DNA of 64,000 nt from Pseudolysobacter sp964466115. GTDB lineage: Bacteria > Pseudomonadota > Gammaproteobacteria > Xanthomonadales > Rhodanobacteraceae. The notes below the pieces were generated by a model that had not been told where the DNA came from, made no database searches, and worked only from the letters and a program-made list of their open reading frames with translations. A program made the translations under genes and the position numbers. Position 1 is the first letter of the stretch, and the number at the start of each line of letters is the position of its first letter. The stretch covers positions 62,001 through 126,000 of the forward strand of contig CAYXMH010000002.1 of NCBI GenBank assembly GCA_964466115.1, given 5' to 3'. Below are positions 19,050 to 26,928 of this stretch, in pieces.

Positions 19050-19697
19050 TCAGCTTTTGCTCGGACGCTTAAATTGAGCGCTCGCCAACTTGGCATTTTT
19101 TCTCGCTGCAAGTTGCGCTTCCTCCAACTCCTTGGCGATATCGCTAAGATCGTCTTTGGTGCGACGCAACCCATCGGTAAAAATTGGAACCCTGGATACC
19201 GGTTTTACCTTTAACGATTTGAGTTCACGGCTCAATTCTTCCACCCGCGCCTGCAACTCATTAAGCTCACTGCGGGTGGCAAAGCTGAGTTTGCTAACTG
19301 CGGCAGCAACCCGCTCTTCCATCAGATTTTGCAATTGCGCCCAGGTCTCTTGGGTGCGCTCTTTAAATGCGGTCATGCCGGTTTGAACGGCGTTGCGCAT
19401 CTTGGCGCCCTGATCGGCGGGGAGGTTGCGTGAACTTGGCTTCAGTCCGGTACCTTCCCTGACCAGCCCCTCAAACCATTTGGTACCTTCTTCCTGGGCC
19501 TTAACGAAAGCGCCAAGGCCTGCTAACCAGATTTGCTGCGGAGGGCCTATCAACGCTTTGCCAGGAGCAGCGGCCGGCACTTTTTTGGCCGTTGCCGAAA
19601 CTTTCACTGGTGCTTTATTTGCGGGCGCTTTTGCGGTTGCTTTGGCTTTTATTTTAGTTTTTGCTTTTGTTTTTGCTTTTAACGTTGACTTTGGCAT
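19050..19697 (-). CDS. Phasin-like PHA granule-associated protein
   Basis: This 215-residue protein has an N-terminal lysine/alanine-rich tail (residues 1-50, KAKTKAKTKIKAKATAKA), then the phasin core beginning QQIWLAGLGAFVKAQEEGTKWFEGLV. A coiled-coil helix follows (about 125-150, RSELNELQARVEELSRELKSL). The core matches the PhaF/PhaI family that coats polyhydroxyalkanoate granules. In PhaF the basic, histone-like tail is C-terminal, whereas here it is N-terminal. It is divergent from the peroxiredoxin gene across a 192-base gap. Confidence 0.85.
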   Translation of the reverse strand: MPKSTLKAKTKAKTKIKAKATAKAPANKAPVKVSATAKKVPAAAPGKALIGPPQQIWLAGLGAFVKAQEEGTKWFEGLVREGTGLKPSSRNLPADQGAKMRNAVQTGMTAFKERTQETWAQLQNLMEERVAAAVSKLSFATRSELNELQARVEELSRELKSLKVKPVSRVPIFTDGLRRTKDDLSDIAKELEEAQLAARKNAKLASAQFKRPSKS

Positions 19698-19889
19698 GCT
19701 CGTTGCTCCTTACCACGACGGTTTTTGGCGGGAATGGCTTGGCTCAATCGGTTCAGCTCAAAGCGGGCTCACACGGACAAGCGGCCATGGGTGATTTTAC
19801 CTAGAGTGCGGTTATCCTCAAGTGGTATAAGGCGTAAAGTGATAAAAAAATGCATAAAGAGCCTAAATGAGCGGTAATAAAGAACGATT

Positions 19890-20339
19890 ATGAATGTGGA
19901 AATCAACCAAATTGCCCCGAACTTCTCGCTTCCAGCGGATACTGGGAGTGTTTGGACGCTCAACGAGGCCCGCGGCAAGCGGGTACTGCTGGTGTTTTAC
20001 CCGGGCGACAATACCCCGGTGTGCACGGCCCAGTTATGCGATTACCGCGATGGCATTGATGTTTTTGCCGATATGGGAGTGGAAGTGGTTGGGATTAGCG
20101 TCAACAACGCGGCGTCGCATCAAAAATTCAAGGCGAAATACGCACTACCGTTCGTATTATTGACCGACGCCAAGGGGCTGGTCGCGAAAACCTACGGCGC
20201 TTGGGGGATATTCGGCATGAAACGGGCCGTATTCCTAATCGACGCAACGGGTTTAGTTCGTTACGCCAAGGTCGAGGCGATTTCGTTATTCCGCCGTCAC
20301 CGCCAGGAGCTGATCGAGACAATAAACACGCTGACTTAA
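19890..20339 (+). CDS. Bcp/PrxQ-type thiol peroxidase
   Basis: This 149-residue AhpC/TSA-family protein has NTPVCTAQLCDYRDG, with two cysteines five residues apart, the spacing of the peroxidatic and resolving cysteines of Bcp/PrxQ. It should reduce peroxides using thioredoxin. FYPGDNTPVC replaces the more common FYPKDxTPGC. It ends four bases inside the convergent PHA-system gene. Confidence 0.88.
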   Translation: MNVEINQIAPNFSLPADTGSVWTLNEARGKRVLLVFYPGDNTPVCTAQLCDYRDGIDVFADMGVEVVGISVNNAASHQKFKAKYALPFVLLTDAKGLVAKTYGAWGIFGMKRAVFLIDATGLVRYAKVEAISLFRRHRQELIETINTLT

Positions 20340-20611
20340 CCGAAATTAAGATCCAGCTGGCGTTTAATTTCAGCCTCGATTTGCGGCTTTAGGAAGCTCA
20401 ACAAAAACTCCAATGCGACATGAATTTCTATCTCGCCCTCCAGCAGGCGGATTGAGCCTTTGACCCCGGGACGCGCAAAGGTCAAGGTATTCCCCTCCCA
20501 CGCGCTTTTTACCGAAAACCGCTTTTCGATAGCCAGCGCGGCCCGCTCAACCGCCGCCTTTGCCAATGCTTGGGTCAGTTGGTGCTCACGTCTGAGAATA
20601 ATGCGGGACAT
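20336..20611 (-). CDS. Small polyhydroxyalkanoic acid system protein
   Basis: The protein is 91 residues from ATG at 20611 (MSRIILRREHQLT). It resembles the small PHA_gran_rgn family found near PHA synthase or phasin genes: an RREHxL start, then helical and strand segments, ending in a basic/amphipathic helix (IEAEIKRQLDLNFG). Its molecular role is unknown. The longer in-frame extension would overlap the cupredoxin gene and was not used. Its proximity to the phasin gene supports the call. Confidence 0.75.
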   Translation of the reverse strand: MSRIILRREHQLTQALAKAAVERAALAIEKRFSVKSAWEGNTLTFARPGVKGSIRLLEGEIEIHVALEFLLSFLKPQIEAEIKRQLDLNFG

Positions 20612-20723
20612 CGATTCGCTGCTTTGACCGTGATCGGGCTTAAGGGACGCTGCTTCGGTTGCCGTTGCTTTGCTATGATGCCTGAAATGAACCGCACACG
20701 GGTCGATTAAGGGGAAACCAACC

Positions 20724-21389
20724 TTGCGTTTACCGATCGTCGCATTGCTGATCTCGTTAAGTACGCCCGCGTTAAGCGCGCAAATCACCGGACGCATTGA
20801 GCTTTATGCCGACGGTAAGGCCTTGCGCGCGGAAGAGACGCAAGATGCCATTGTGTATTTCCGCCCTAAGGAACCGCCAACAGTCACCGCAGCCAAGGCG
20901 CCTTACCTGATGAGTACGCGGCGTAAACAATTTGCGCCACGCGTATTAGCCATTACCGTAGGCAGCTCCATCCGCTTCCCCAATGAAGACCCCATTTTGC
21001 ACAACGCATTTTCAAGCTCGAAGGACAACGCGTTTGATGTTGGGCTCTATGGGCAAGGCGAAGGCCAGCTGATCACTTTTAACCATGCGGGTTATGTGCG
21101 GGTTTATTGCAATGTCCACCATTCCATGATTGGACATATTTTGGTTCTGGACACCCCCTATTTCGGCAGACCCGACAGCACCGGCAACTTTACACTGGCC
21201 GATGTGCCATCCGTACCGGGCGATTTGGTCATCTGGCACGAACGCGCGACACCCTGGCATATTACGTTCACCCCCGACGAGAGCAACCTCCCCGCCCCGG
21301 TGCGGCTTGAGGTCAACCAACGCCGCGTCGCCCCGCACATGAATAAATTCGGTAAACCGTATGGCCGAGGAAACGATGCCGACTACTAA
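20724..21389 (+). CDS. Secreted cupredoxin-like protein with carboxypeptidase-regulatory-like domain
   Basis: This 221-residue protein starts at TTG (20724) behind a good AAGGGGA site. A signal peptide covers residues 1-19. A cupredoxin-like fold carries a full type-1 copper set: the histidine of ILHNAFSS, then cysteine, histidine and methionine in YCNVHHSMIGH. After this, DSTGNFTLADVPSVPGDLVIWHE resembles a carboxypeptidase-regulatory beta-sandwich. Relatives are often labelled methylamine utilisation protein without proof. It is the first gene of a plus-strand cluster, and its end overlaps the coding region of the kinase gene. Confidence 0.82.
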   Translation: MRLPIVALLISLSTPALSAQITGRIELYADGKALRAEETQDAIVYFRPKEPPTVTAAKAPYLMSTRRKQFAPRVLAITVGSSIRFPNEDPILHNAFSSSKDNAFDVGLYGQGEGQLITFNHAGYVRVYCNVHHSMIGHILVLDTPYFGRPDSTGNFTLADVPSVPGDLVIWHERATPWHITFTPDESNLPAPVRLEVNQRRVAPHMNKFGKPYGRGNDADY

Positions 21390-24084
21390 TCCCCAACCGA
21401 CGAATCGCCGCGGCTTCGGTATGCCGTTGGCGATCAAGTTTTTTTTAACCTCGGCGCTCCTCATTGCATTGGCGGTGGGCGCGGCGATCGTCGCCACCTA
21501 TGTAAAAGGCGGGCAAATTGCCGCGCGCGCGGTCGATCGCGCGTTGGCCACCAGTGCAGCGGTGCAAAAGGAGTTCGAGCAGAGCCGGCTCGACAATCTG
21601 CAGCTGATCGTGCAACTGATTGCCGCGGATCAAAGCGTAGTGAAATACGTATCCGGCGCCACCGATTCCAGCAGCAATTTACCGGGTTTAAGCGATGGCA
21701 ATGCCCCCGATACCAAATCGATACCCGACTTACTGAAAGAGCGCCAAGCGCAATACAGCTTTGACCTTGGCATGGTCATGGATGCAAAAGGCAACGTGTT
21801 GGGGCGCAGCGATCAAACCGAAGCATTTCAGGAATCGTTCGCCAACGACCCGTTGGTGCGCCCTGCGATCGCCAAGGCGGCGCCATTCAGTGGATATTGG
21901 CGCCAAGGCGCGAGGCTTTACTTCGCCGCCGTGATGCCGTTGCAGCAGGATCAAAACCTGGTGGGGTTTTTGTTGTTGGCGCAGAGCGTCAATGACGAAT
22001 TAAGCCGCAAAGTGGCGAAAGTCAGCGGTGCGCAAATCGCGTACTGGTTACCGACGAATAAGGAACTGACGCTGGCGGCAAGCTCATTGGACGAATCCGC
22101 GACAAAAGCGCTGAAAGAAACGCTGAGCATACACGTCGGCGAGTTTCTGCCATTGATTCAATCCGGGAAGTCGATGTCGCATATCCCGTTGATGTTTGCC
22201 AATCAAAATTGGGTGGCCGAGTTGGTGCCGACCGCCGCCGAGGGCGAAGGCAGCCTCGGAGCCGTGCTGTCGCTCACCTCGACCGACACCATCCTGGCGG
22301 GGTATCGCGATATTCTCAATTGGGTCCTATTGGCCGGTTTGATCTCGATGGCGGTGGCATTATTGCTGTCTTATCTGTTATCGAAAGGCATCCTACGCCC
22401 GGTGCGGGCGATGGCGCTGGCGGCTGAACAGGCGGCGGCGGGCAATTACCAAACGCGCCTGGGCCTGCGCGGCGGCGATGAATTAGCACGCCTTTCACGC
22501 GCGTTTGACTCTCTGCTATCGGACTTGCGCGAAAAAAGCGATATGGAAGGCTACGTCGGCAATCTGGCGCGCTTCCTGCCCGACCCCGCAAAAACGGACG
22601 TGCGCGATGCGCCTGCAATTCCCGCCATTCCCGCAACACCGCAGCGCGAACCATTGGTGGTGATGGGACTCGAGTTTCGATCGTTGGCCAAGCTGCCCGC
22701 TGAGCAGAGCACCGATGCTGCAATGGCAAGTTTTACTGCGGTATTGGCCCTGGTAACCGACGCCGCACGCGAGTTTGACGCCCACTCGCGCGCACTAACG
22801 GCGGGGCAATTCATTATCGGCGTTGCGGGTGAGGACCGGCTATTGGCGTCGCTGCACCTGCTTGCCCGAATTTTCGAGTTAACGCGAATGGCGCATTTTT
22901 CAGAGCCGGCCGTCGCCATAGCCAGCGGCGAGGTGTTGCAAGCGCATGCTCGCCAATCGGGTCAGTTGCATCGCGTATCGCTTGGAACGGCATTGGCACA
23001 ACTCGATCGCTTATTGCCCGAAGCGGCGTCGGGGCAAATTTTGTTGACTCGCAACGCGGGTGAGGAGTTAAAACAGACGCTCGGTGCCGCCTGTTTGCAG
23101 GTCGCAACGGGACACCTTAGCGGTAAACGCTATTTCGCATTGGCCGAGGCCAGCTTAACCAATTTGCCGAAACTGCAACGCGCTGCCGCAACGCAAATCG
23201 CGCCAGCCAAAGTCAGCTCGACGCAAAGCCCCGCGATTACCAGTCGCAATCCAACCGCGCTGAGTCTCGGCGATGTCCTCGGGGGCCGCTTCCAGATCTT
23301 ATCCATGCTGGGATCGGGCGGCATGGGGGTTGTTTACAAAGCGCAGGATTTAGAGCTCGATGATGTGGTTGCGTTGAAAATGCTAAAACCCAGTTTGATG
23401 ATGGACGGCGAGAACCTCGATCGCTTGAAAAGCGAAATCAAGCTGGCGCGCCGCATCACCCATCCGAATGTGCTGCGCACGTTTGATTTTGGCGAAATCG
23501 ATGGTCGGCCGTATCTATCGATGGAATACGTGCGCGGTATGACGTTGCGCTATTTATTGAGCGAGACCGATCGCATCCCCTATTCCGCCGGACTTCGCAT
23601 CGCACGGCAATTGTGCGCCGGGTTAAGCGCAGCGCACGAAGTCGGTGTACTGCATCGCGATATCAAACCGGAAAACCTGATTCTCGAATCAAACGGCAAC
23701 GCCAAGCTGATGGATTTTGGCATCGCACGCCCTATTCAACGCAACACCCCCGGGCACACCCAGCCGGGCACGTTTCTCGGAACCCCGAATTACTCGGCCC
23801 CCGAGCAATTGGCCGGCGAGGAAGTGGATCAGCGCGCCGATATTTATTCTTGCGGTGTGCTGATGTGCGAGATGTTTTGCGGGAAATTGCCGTTTTCGGG
23901 TAGCAATACGATGGAAATTTATATGGCCCAGTTGCAGCAAGCGCCGATTCGTCCGTCCGAGTACTGGCCTGAGATTCCGCCGGCGTTGGAGGCGATGATC
24001 TTGCGCTGCCTGGAGAAAAACCCCACCGACCGGTATCAATCCGCAGCCCAGCTCAGTGCCGATTTATCTGCATTACGCTCTTGA
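21376..24084 (+). CDS. Transmembrane HAMP sensor Ser/Thr protein kinase
   Basis: The protein is 902 residues from ATG at 21376, which has GAGGAA seven bases upstream; a second ATG 15 bases earlier is less well placed. In order: a membrane helix (about 13-38), a periplasmic sensor region (about 40-310), a second helix (about 312-336), a HAMP segment (to about 390), and a middle domain (about 410-590). The middle domain looks like a class III cyclase homology domain without the metal aspartates. A complete Hanks-type kinase follows from about 630: LGSGGMGVVYKA, the lysine of VALKML, HRDIKPENL, DFGIARP and SAPEQ. It should phosphorylate proteins in response to a periplasmic signal. Its neighbours are a cupredoxin, a porin and a double-FHA protein. 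Confidence 0.92.
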   Translation: MPTTNPQPTNRRGFGMPLAIKFFLTSALLIALAVGAAIVATYVKGGQIAARAVDRALATSAAVQKEFEQSRLDNLQLIVQLIAADQSVVKYVSGATDSSSNLPGLSDGNAPDTKSIPDLLKERQAQYSFDLGMVMDAKGNVLGRSDQTEAFQESFANDPLVRPAIAKAAPFSGYWRQGARLYFAAVMPLQQDQNLVGFLLLAQSVNDELSRKVAKVSGAQIAYWLPTNKELTLAASSLDESATKALKETLSIHVGEFLPLIQSGKSMSHIPLMFANQNWVAELVPTAAEGEGSLGAVLSLTSTDTILAGYRDILNWVLLAGLISMAVALLLSYLLSKGILRPVRAMALAAEQAAAGNYQTRLGLRGGDELARLSRAFDSLLSDLREKSDMEGYVGNLARFLPDPAKTDVRDAPAIPAIPATPQREPLVVMGLEFRSLAKLPAEQSTDAAMASFTAVLALVTDAAREFDAHSRALTAGQFIIGVAGEDRLLASLHLLARIFELTRMAHFSEPAVAIASGEVLQAHARQSGQLHRVSLGTALAQLDRLLPEAASGQILLTRNAGEELKQTLGAACLQVATGHLSGKRYFALAEASLTNLPKLQRAAATQIAPAKVSSTQSPAITSRNPTALSLGDVLGGRFQILSMLGSGGMGVVYKAQDLELDDVVALKMLKPSLMMDGENLDRLKSEIKLARRITHPNVLRTFDFGEIDGRPYLSMEYVRGMTLRYLLSETDRIPYSAGLRIARQLCAGLSAAHEVGVLHRDIKPENLILESNGNAKLMDFGIARPIQRNTPGHTQPGTFLGTPNYSAPEQLAGEEVDQRADIYSCGVLMCEMFCGKLPFSGSNTMEIYMAQLQQAPIRPSEYWPEIPPALEAMILRCLEKNPTDRYQSAAQLSADLSALRS

Positions 24085-24153
24085 ATAATCAATACTTTAC
24101 AAAATATTTTTCAAGTGATATCACTGCATAAATTCGAACCCAAAGAGAGCACC

Positions 24154-25242
24154 ATGCACGTGCGACGAGCCTCAATGTGGTCGGTGTTTTTCCTATTCGT
24201 AAGCACTGCCACATGCGTTTACGCCGAAGACCCCCTTGCGGGTGAGAATGCAACGACGCAAGACGGGTCTTGGTTTGGCGATCTGATGTTGCGTGCCGAA
24301 CACGTGGGTGGGTTGCCAAACCAGCGTGAGGATTTACAACGCTTTCGCGCCAGGACGCGCTTAGGATTCCGCTACGACCCAATTCCGGAACTGGAATTCG
24401 GCGCCGCCATCAAACTGGCCGCTGGCAGTGACAGCAATCGTGACAACCGTCGCAATAACGACAACGAACGCAGCGATAGTGTAGGCCCCGACCAATTCTA
24501 CTTACGCTGGCATATGCGCGACAGCACCGATCTTCTGGCCGGCAAAGCGCCTTTTCCGTTAGAGCTATCGCCCTTGGTCTGGGATCAAGACTTACGGCCG
24601 ATCGGATTAAGCTTGGAACACACCATGGCAGTGGGCGATTTTAATCAACTGCAGTTGTTAGCCGGTTATTTTGCTGGCGATCATTTGTACGACGACCAAT
24701 CGCGCATCAGCGCGCTGCAAGCGTCGTTTCGCTGGCACGAAGGCGCGCCGCAGCGGTTCGGCGTTCTATTATCCTTCTTGCATTTTACCGATTTGGAGCA
24801 GTTGACACAGCAAGGTTTGGCAAGAACCAATCGTCGCATCGGCTCGGACCTTGTAAGCGACTATCAACTGCTCGACCTGCAACTGGTGGGTGGACTGACG
24901 TTGGGCGAATGGCCGTTGGAGGCGCGCTTGGATCGTGTGCGCAATTTAGGCGCCGATGATCAACGCGACGGCACCCGCGTGAGTCTCGTGCTCGGCGATA
25001 GCCGCCGCGCACAGACGTTTGAATTTGGATTGGCCTATCAACGCGTTCAGCGCGATGCGGTTATGGCCGCGTTCAATGCCGACGATTGGTGGTTTCACAG
25101 CGCCGATCGCGGCGTAATGCCGTGGCTTGCGTACGGCATTGATTCCAATTGGAGCGTTCGATTGGCCGGTTTCCATGAATTGCGCGATGGTTTGAATGAG
25201 CATACCGATCGGCTGTTACTGGATGTGTTCGCACGCTGGTAA
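24154..25242 (+). CDS. Putative outer-membrane porin (Porin_5-like beta-barrel)
   Basis: The protein is 362 residues from ATG at 24154 (AAAGAGAG upstream). The signal peptide ends near VYA-ED. The mature part alternates hydrophobic and polar residues in strands ending in aromatic residues, and it closes with LLLDVFARW, a typical C-terminal barrel strand. Strand phrases such as RFRARTRLGFRYDP and DQFYLRWHMRDSTDLLAGKAPF resemble putative-porin families. No substrate can be named. It lies 69 bases after the kinase gene. Confidence 0.75.
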   Translation: MHVRRASMWSVFFLFVSTATCVYAEDPLAGENATTQDGSWFGDLMLRAEHVGGLPNQREDLQRFRARTRLGFRYDPIPELEFGAAIKLAAGSDSNRDNRRNNDNERSDSVGPDQFYLRWHMRDSTDLLAGKAPFPLELSPLVWDQDLRPIGLSLEHTMAVGDFNQLQLLAGYFAGDHLYDDQSRISALQASFRWHEGAPQRFGVLLSFLHFTDLEQLTQQGLARTNRRIGSDLVSDYQLLDLQLVGGLTLGEWPLEARLDRVRNLGADDQRDGTRVSLVLGDSRRAQTFEFGLAYQRVQRDAVMAAFNADDWWFHSADRGVMPWLAYGIDSNWSVRLAGFHELRDGLNEHTDRLLLDVFARW

Positions 25243-25292
25243 GATCTGGCTTGTGCTAAATTTAGGATGACGGTGTTGTGACAGGGAGCCCC

Positions 25293-26150
25293 ATGCGTCT
25301 GGTTTTTCCAAACGGCGAACATAGCGATTTGTTGGTGGCGCCAGGCGACACCTTCATTGGTTGTGCTAGCGATAATGCCGTGGTGCTCAATATCGACGGC
25401 GTATCCAACCGCCACGCGCAACTTAGCGTGGACGCGCGCGGCTATACGCTTACCGTATTTGCGCCAGCCCAAGTCCATATCAATGCCCGTCCGGTGCGCG
25501 AAAAGGCGCTGCTGCGCTTGGGCGACGTCGTCAGTATCGATACCGTGCAAATGGTATTAAAACCCGACCAAGACGGCAGCATCCGCACCGGCATCCCCGA
25601 GCCGCAGCCATTGGCTTGGTGGAGTGAGCGCGAAACAGCGGACGCCAACTCAAGCGCGACGCCGACATCCAAACTGGTGTTGCGCGGTGTATCGGGCAGT
25701 TATTTCGGAAGAATCGTTTCGGTGCGCGGCCGGCTGGTGATGGGCCGCGGCAGCGATTGCGATTTGATTTTGGATGAGCCGGAAATGTCCCGGCAGCACG
25801 CGGCCATTGAGATTGTCGGCGACAACATCTATCTACGCGATCTTGGCTCCGCCAACGGCACCCTGGTCAACGGCGTGCAAGTGCGCAATGCGGTGCTGCA
25901 TTCGGGCGATCAGCTGGCATTCGACCGCAACCGTTTTGTGCTTGAAGCACCAGGTTTACCCCTGCGTTCGGAAGATTACTCCAACGTTTCTGAAACCTAT
26001 GCGCCAAACATCACGCAAACCATGCGCGCGGTTCCAGTGCAGCCAATCGATGACAACCTGGATGAAACCAAGGGTGAGGTTTGGTGGTTAATCGCAACGG
26101 CGGCATTAATCGGCGGTGGCATCGCTTTGTTGTTGTTGGTCCGCTTTTAA
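25293..26150 (+). CDS. Double FHA-domain membrane protein
   Basis: The protein is 285 residues from ATG at 25293, with CAGGGAG just upstream. The first FHA-like domain (about 5-90) contains NRHAQLSVDARG. The second (about 135-220) is canonical: VMGRGSDCDLILDEPEMSRQHAA, then LGSANGTLVNG. A single C-terminal membrane helix (about 262-282) would place the FHA domains in the cytoplasm. FHA domains bind phosphothreonine, so this is a natural target or scaffold for the Ser/Thr kinase two genes upstream. That functional link is inferred from position. Confidence 0.88.
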   Translation: MRLVFPNGEHSDLLVAPGDTFIGCASDNAVVLNIDGVSNRHAQLSVDARGYTLTVFAPAQVHINARPVREKALLRLGDVVSIDTVQMVLKPDQDGSIRTGIPEPQPLAWWSERETADANSSATPTSKLVLRGVSGSYFGRIVSVRGRLVMGRGSDCDLILDEPEMSRQHAAIEIVGDNIYLRDLGSANGTLVNGVQVRNAVLHSGDQLAFDRNRFVLEAPGLPLRSEDYSNVSETYAPNITQTMRAVPVQPIDDNLDETKGEVWWLIATAALIGGGIALLLLVRF

Positions 26151-26173
26151 GTAGGGTGGGTTTTTAACCCACC
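26151..26173 (+). repeat. REP palindrome with GTAG head
   Basis: GTAG is followed by the palindrome GGTGGGTTTTTAACCCACC, one base after the FHA gene stop. The GTAG head plus hairpin is the form recognised by REP-associated RAYT transposases (established knowledge). No RAYT gene is in this window. Confidence 0.85.
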
Positions 26174-26192
26174 GCTCTTCGATAAATCATCA

Positions 26193-26525
26193 TTAAGGCA
26201 AGACGCTCACTAATCGTTGAGCCAATAAAGTCTGCATATCGCGCCGATCATCCGCGATCAAATAAATAACGATTCGTTTATCAAACACGCGATACATAAT
26301 GCGATACGGTTTGAAGAATACTTGGCGATATTCCTTAATGCCGAGTGATTGCAGTTCCTTCGGCACAGATCCGCGTTTGGGGAACAGGGCCAAATTATCG
26401 ATCGCTTGTATTAAATGATCCAACACTGAATCGGCATTCTTCTGCGAATCGGACTTCAAAATGTAATGATAGATGCTCGTAAGATCACGCTCAGCATCTT
26501 CGGTTAACAATACCTCACGGCGCAT
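26193..26525 (-). CDS. ParE/RelE-family toxin
   Basis: This 110-residue protein has the plasmid-stabilisation fold pattern: VLLTEDAERDLTSIYHYI at the start, LALFPKRGSVPKEL, then YRQVFFKPYRIMYRVFDKRIVIYLIADDRRD. The family contains gyrase poisons (ParE) and ribosome-dependent RNases (RelE), and sequence alone does not separate them safely. Its start overlaps the antitoxin stop (TAATG), so the pair is translationally coupled. Confidence 0.9.
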   Translation of the reverse strand: MRREVLLTEDAERDLTSIYHYILKSDSQKNADSVLDHLIQAIDNLALFPKRGSVPKELQSLGIKEYRQVFFKPYRIMYRVFDKRIVIYLIADDRRDMQTLLAQRLVSVLP

Positions 26526-26800
26526 TACTCAACGCCTTTACTCGCACGCAACTGCTTTGCAATTTTTGTCAAAGGCTTGACTTTGCCCTGCTCGATTTGT
26601 TCGTTCCCTAATGCAAGTATTTTCAGTAGCGCTAGCGTTTCCTGAGTTTCTTCGTAAGTTACGACATCCTGAATAACCGCTTTGGCTTCGCCGTGCTGCG
26701 TAATTACCATCGGCCTGCGCTGCTCGCTGAGCTCCTGCAACACTTCAGCTGCATTTGCCTTCAAGTAACTGATTGGCTTGATTTGCGTTGAATATTGCAT
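26525..26800 (-). CDS. Phd/YefM-family antitoxin
   Basis: This 91-residue protein opens with the typical YSTQIKPISYLKANAAEVLQEL, then RRPMVITQHGEAKAVIQD of the Phd/YefM DNA-binding domain. The C-terminal half should wrap the toxin. AGGAAAA lies five bases before ATG. It precedes the toxin in the usual antitoxin-first order. A palindromic operator candidate lies just upstream at 26822-26850. Confidence 0.9.
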   Translation of the reverse strand: MQYSTQIKPISYLKANAAEVLQELSEQRRPMVITQHGEAKAVIQDVVTYEETQETLALLKILALGNEQIEQGKVKPLTKIAKQLRASKGVE

Positions 26801-26821
26801 AGGGTTTTCCTGCTATTTGAT

Positions 26822-26850
26822 AGGACTAAATATAGTCTTTTAAAGGTCCT
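26822..26850 (-). promoter_or_regulatory. Candidate operator/promoter of the toxin-antitoxin pair
   Basis: GACTA-4-TAGTC (26824-26837) is a short inverted repeat nested within a wider AGGAC...GTCCT pair (26822-26826 and 26846-26850). It lies 22-50 bases before the antitoxin ATG, where Phd/YefM proteins usually bind to repress their own operon. The binding itself is inference. Confidence 0.45.
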
Positions 26851-26928
26851 AGAACAACAACAACGAATGCGGGGATGAACTTTAGCCCACCGCTTCCATC
26901 AGTAGCCATTAAATGATGTTCGTTTGGT

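Noticed and set aside
20612..20797. N-terminal extension of the small PHA-system protein
   Set aside because: The extension would overlap the cupredoxin coding region on the other strand and does not resemble the family, while ATG at 20611 gives the expected start.
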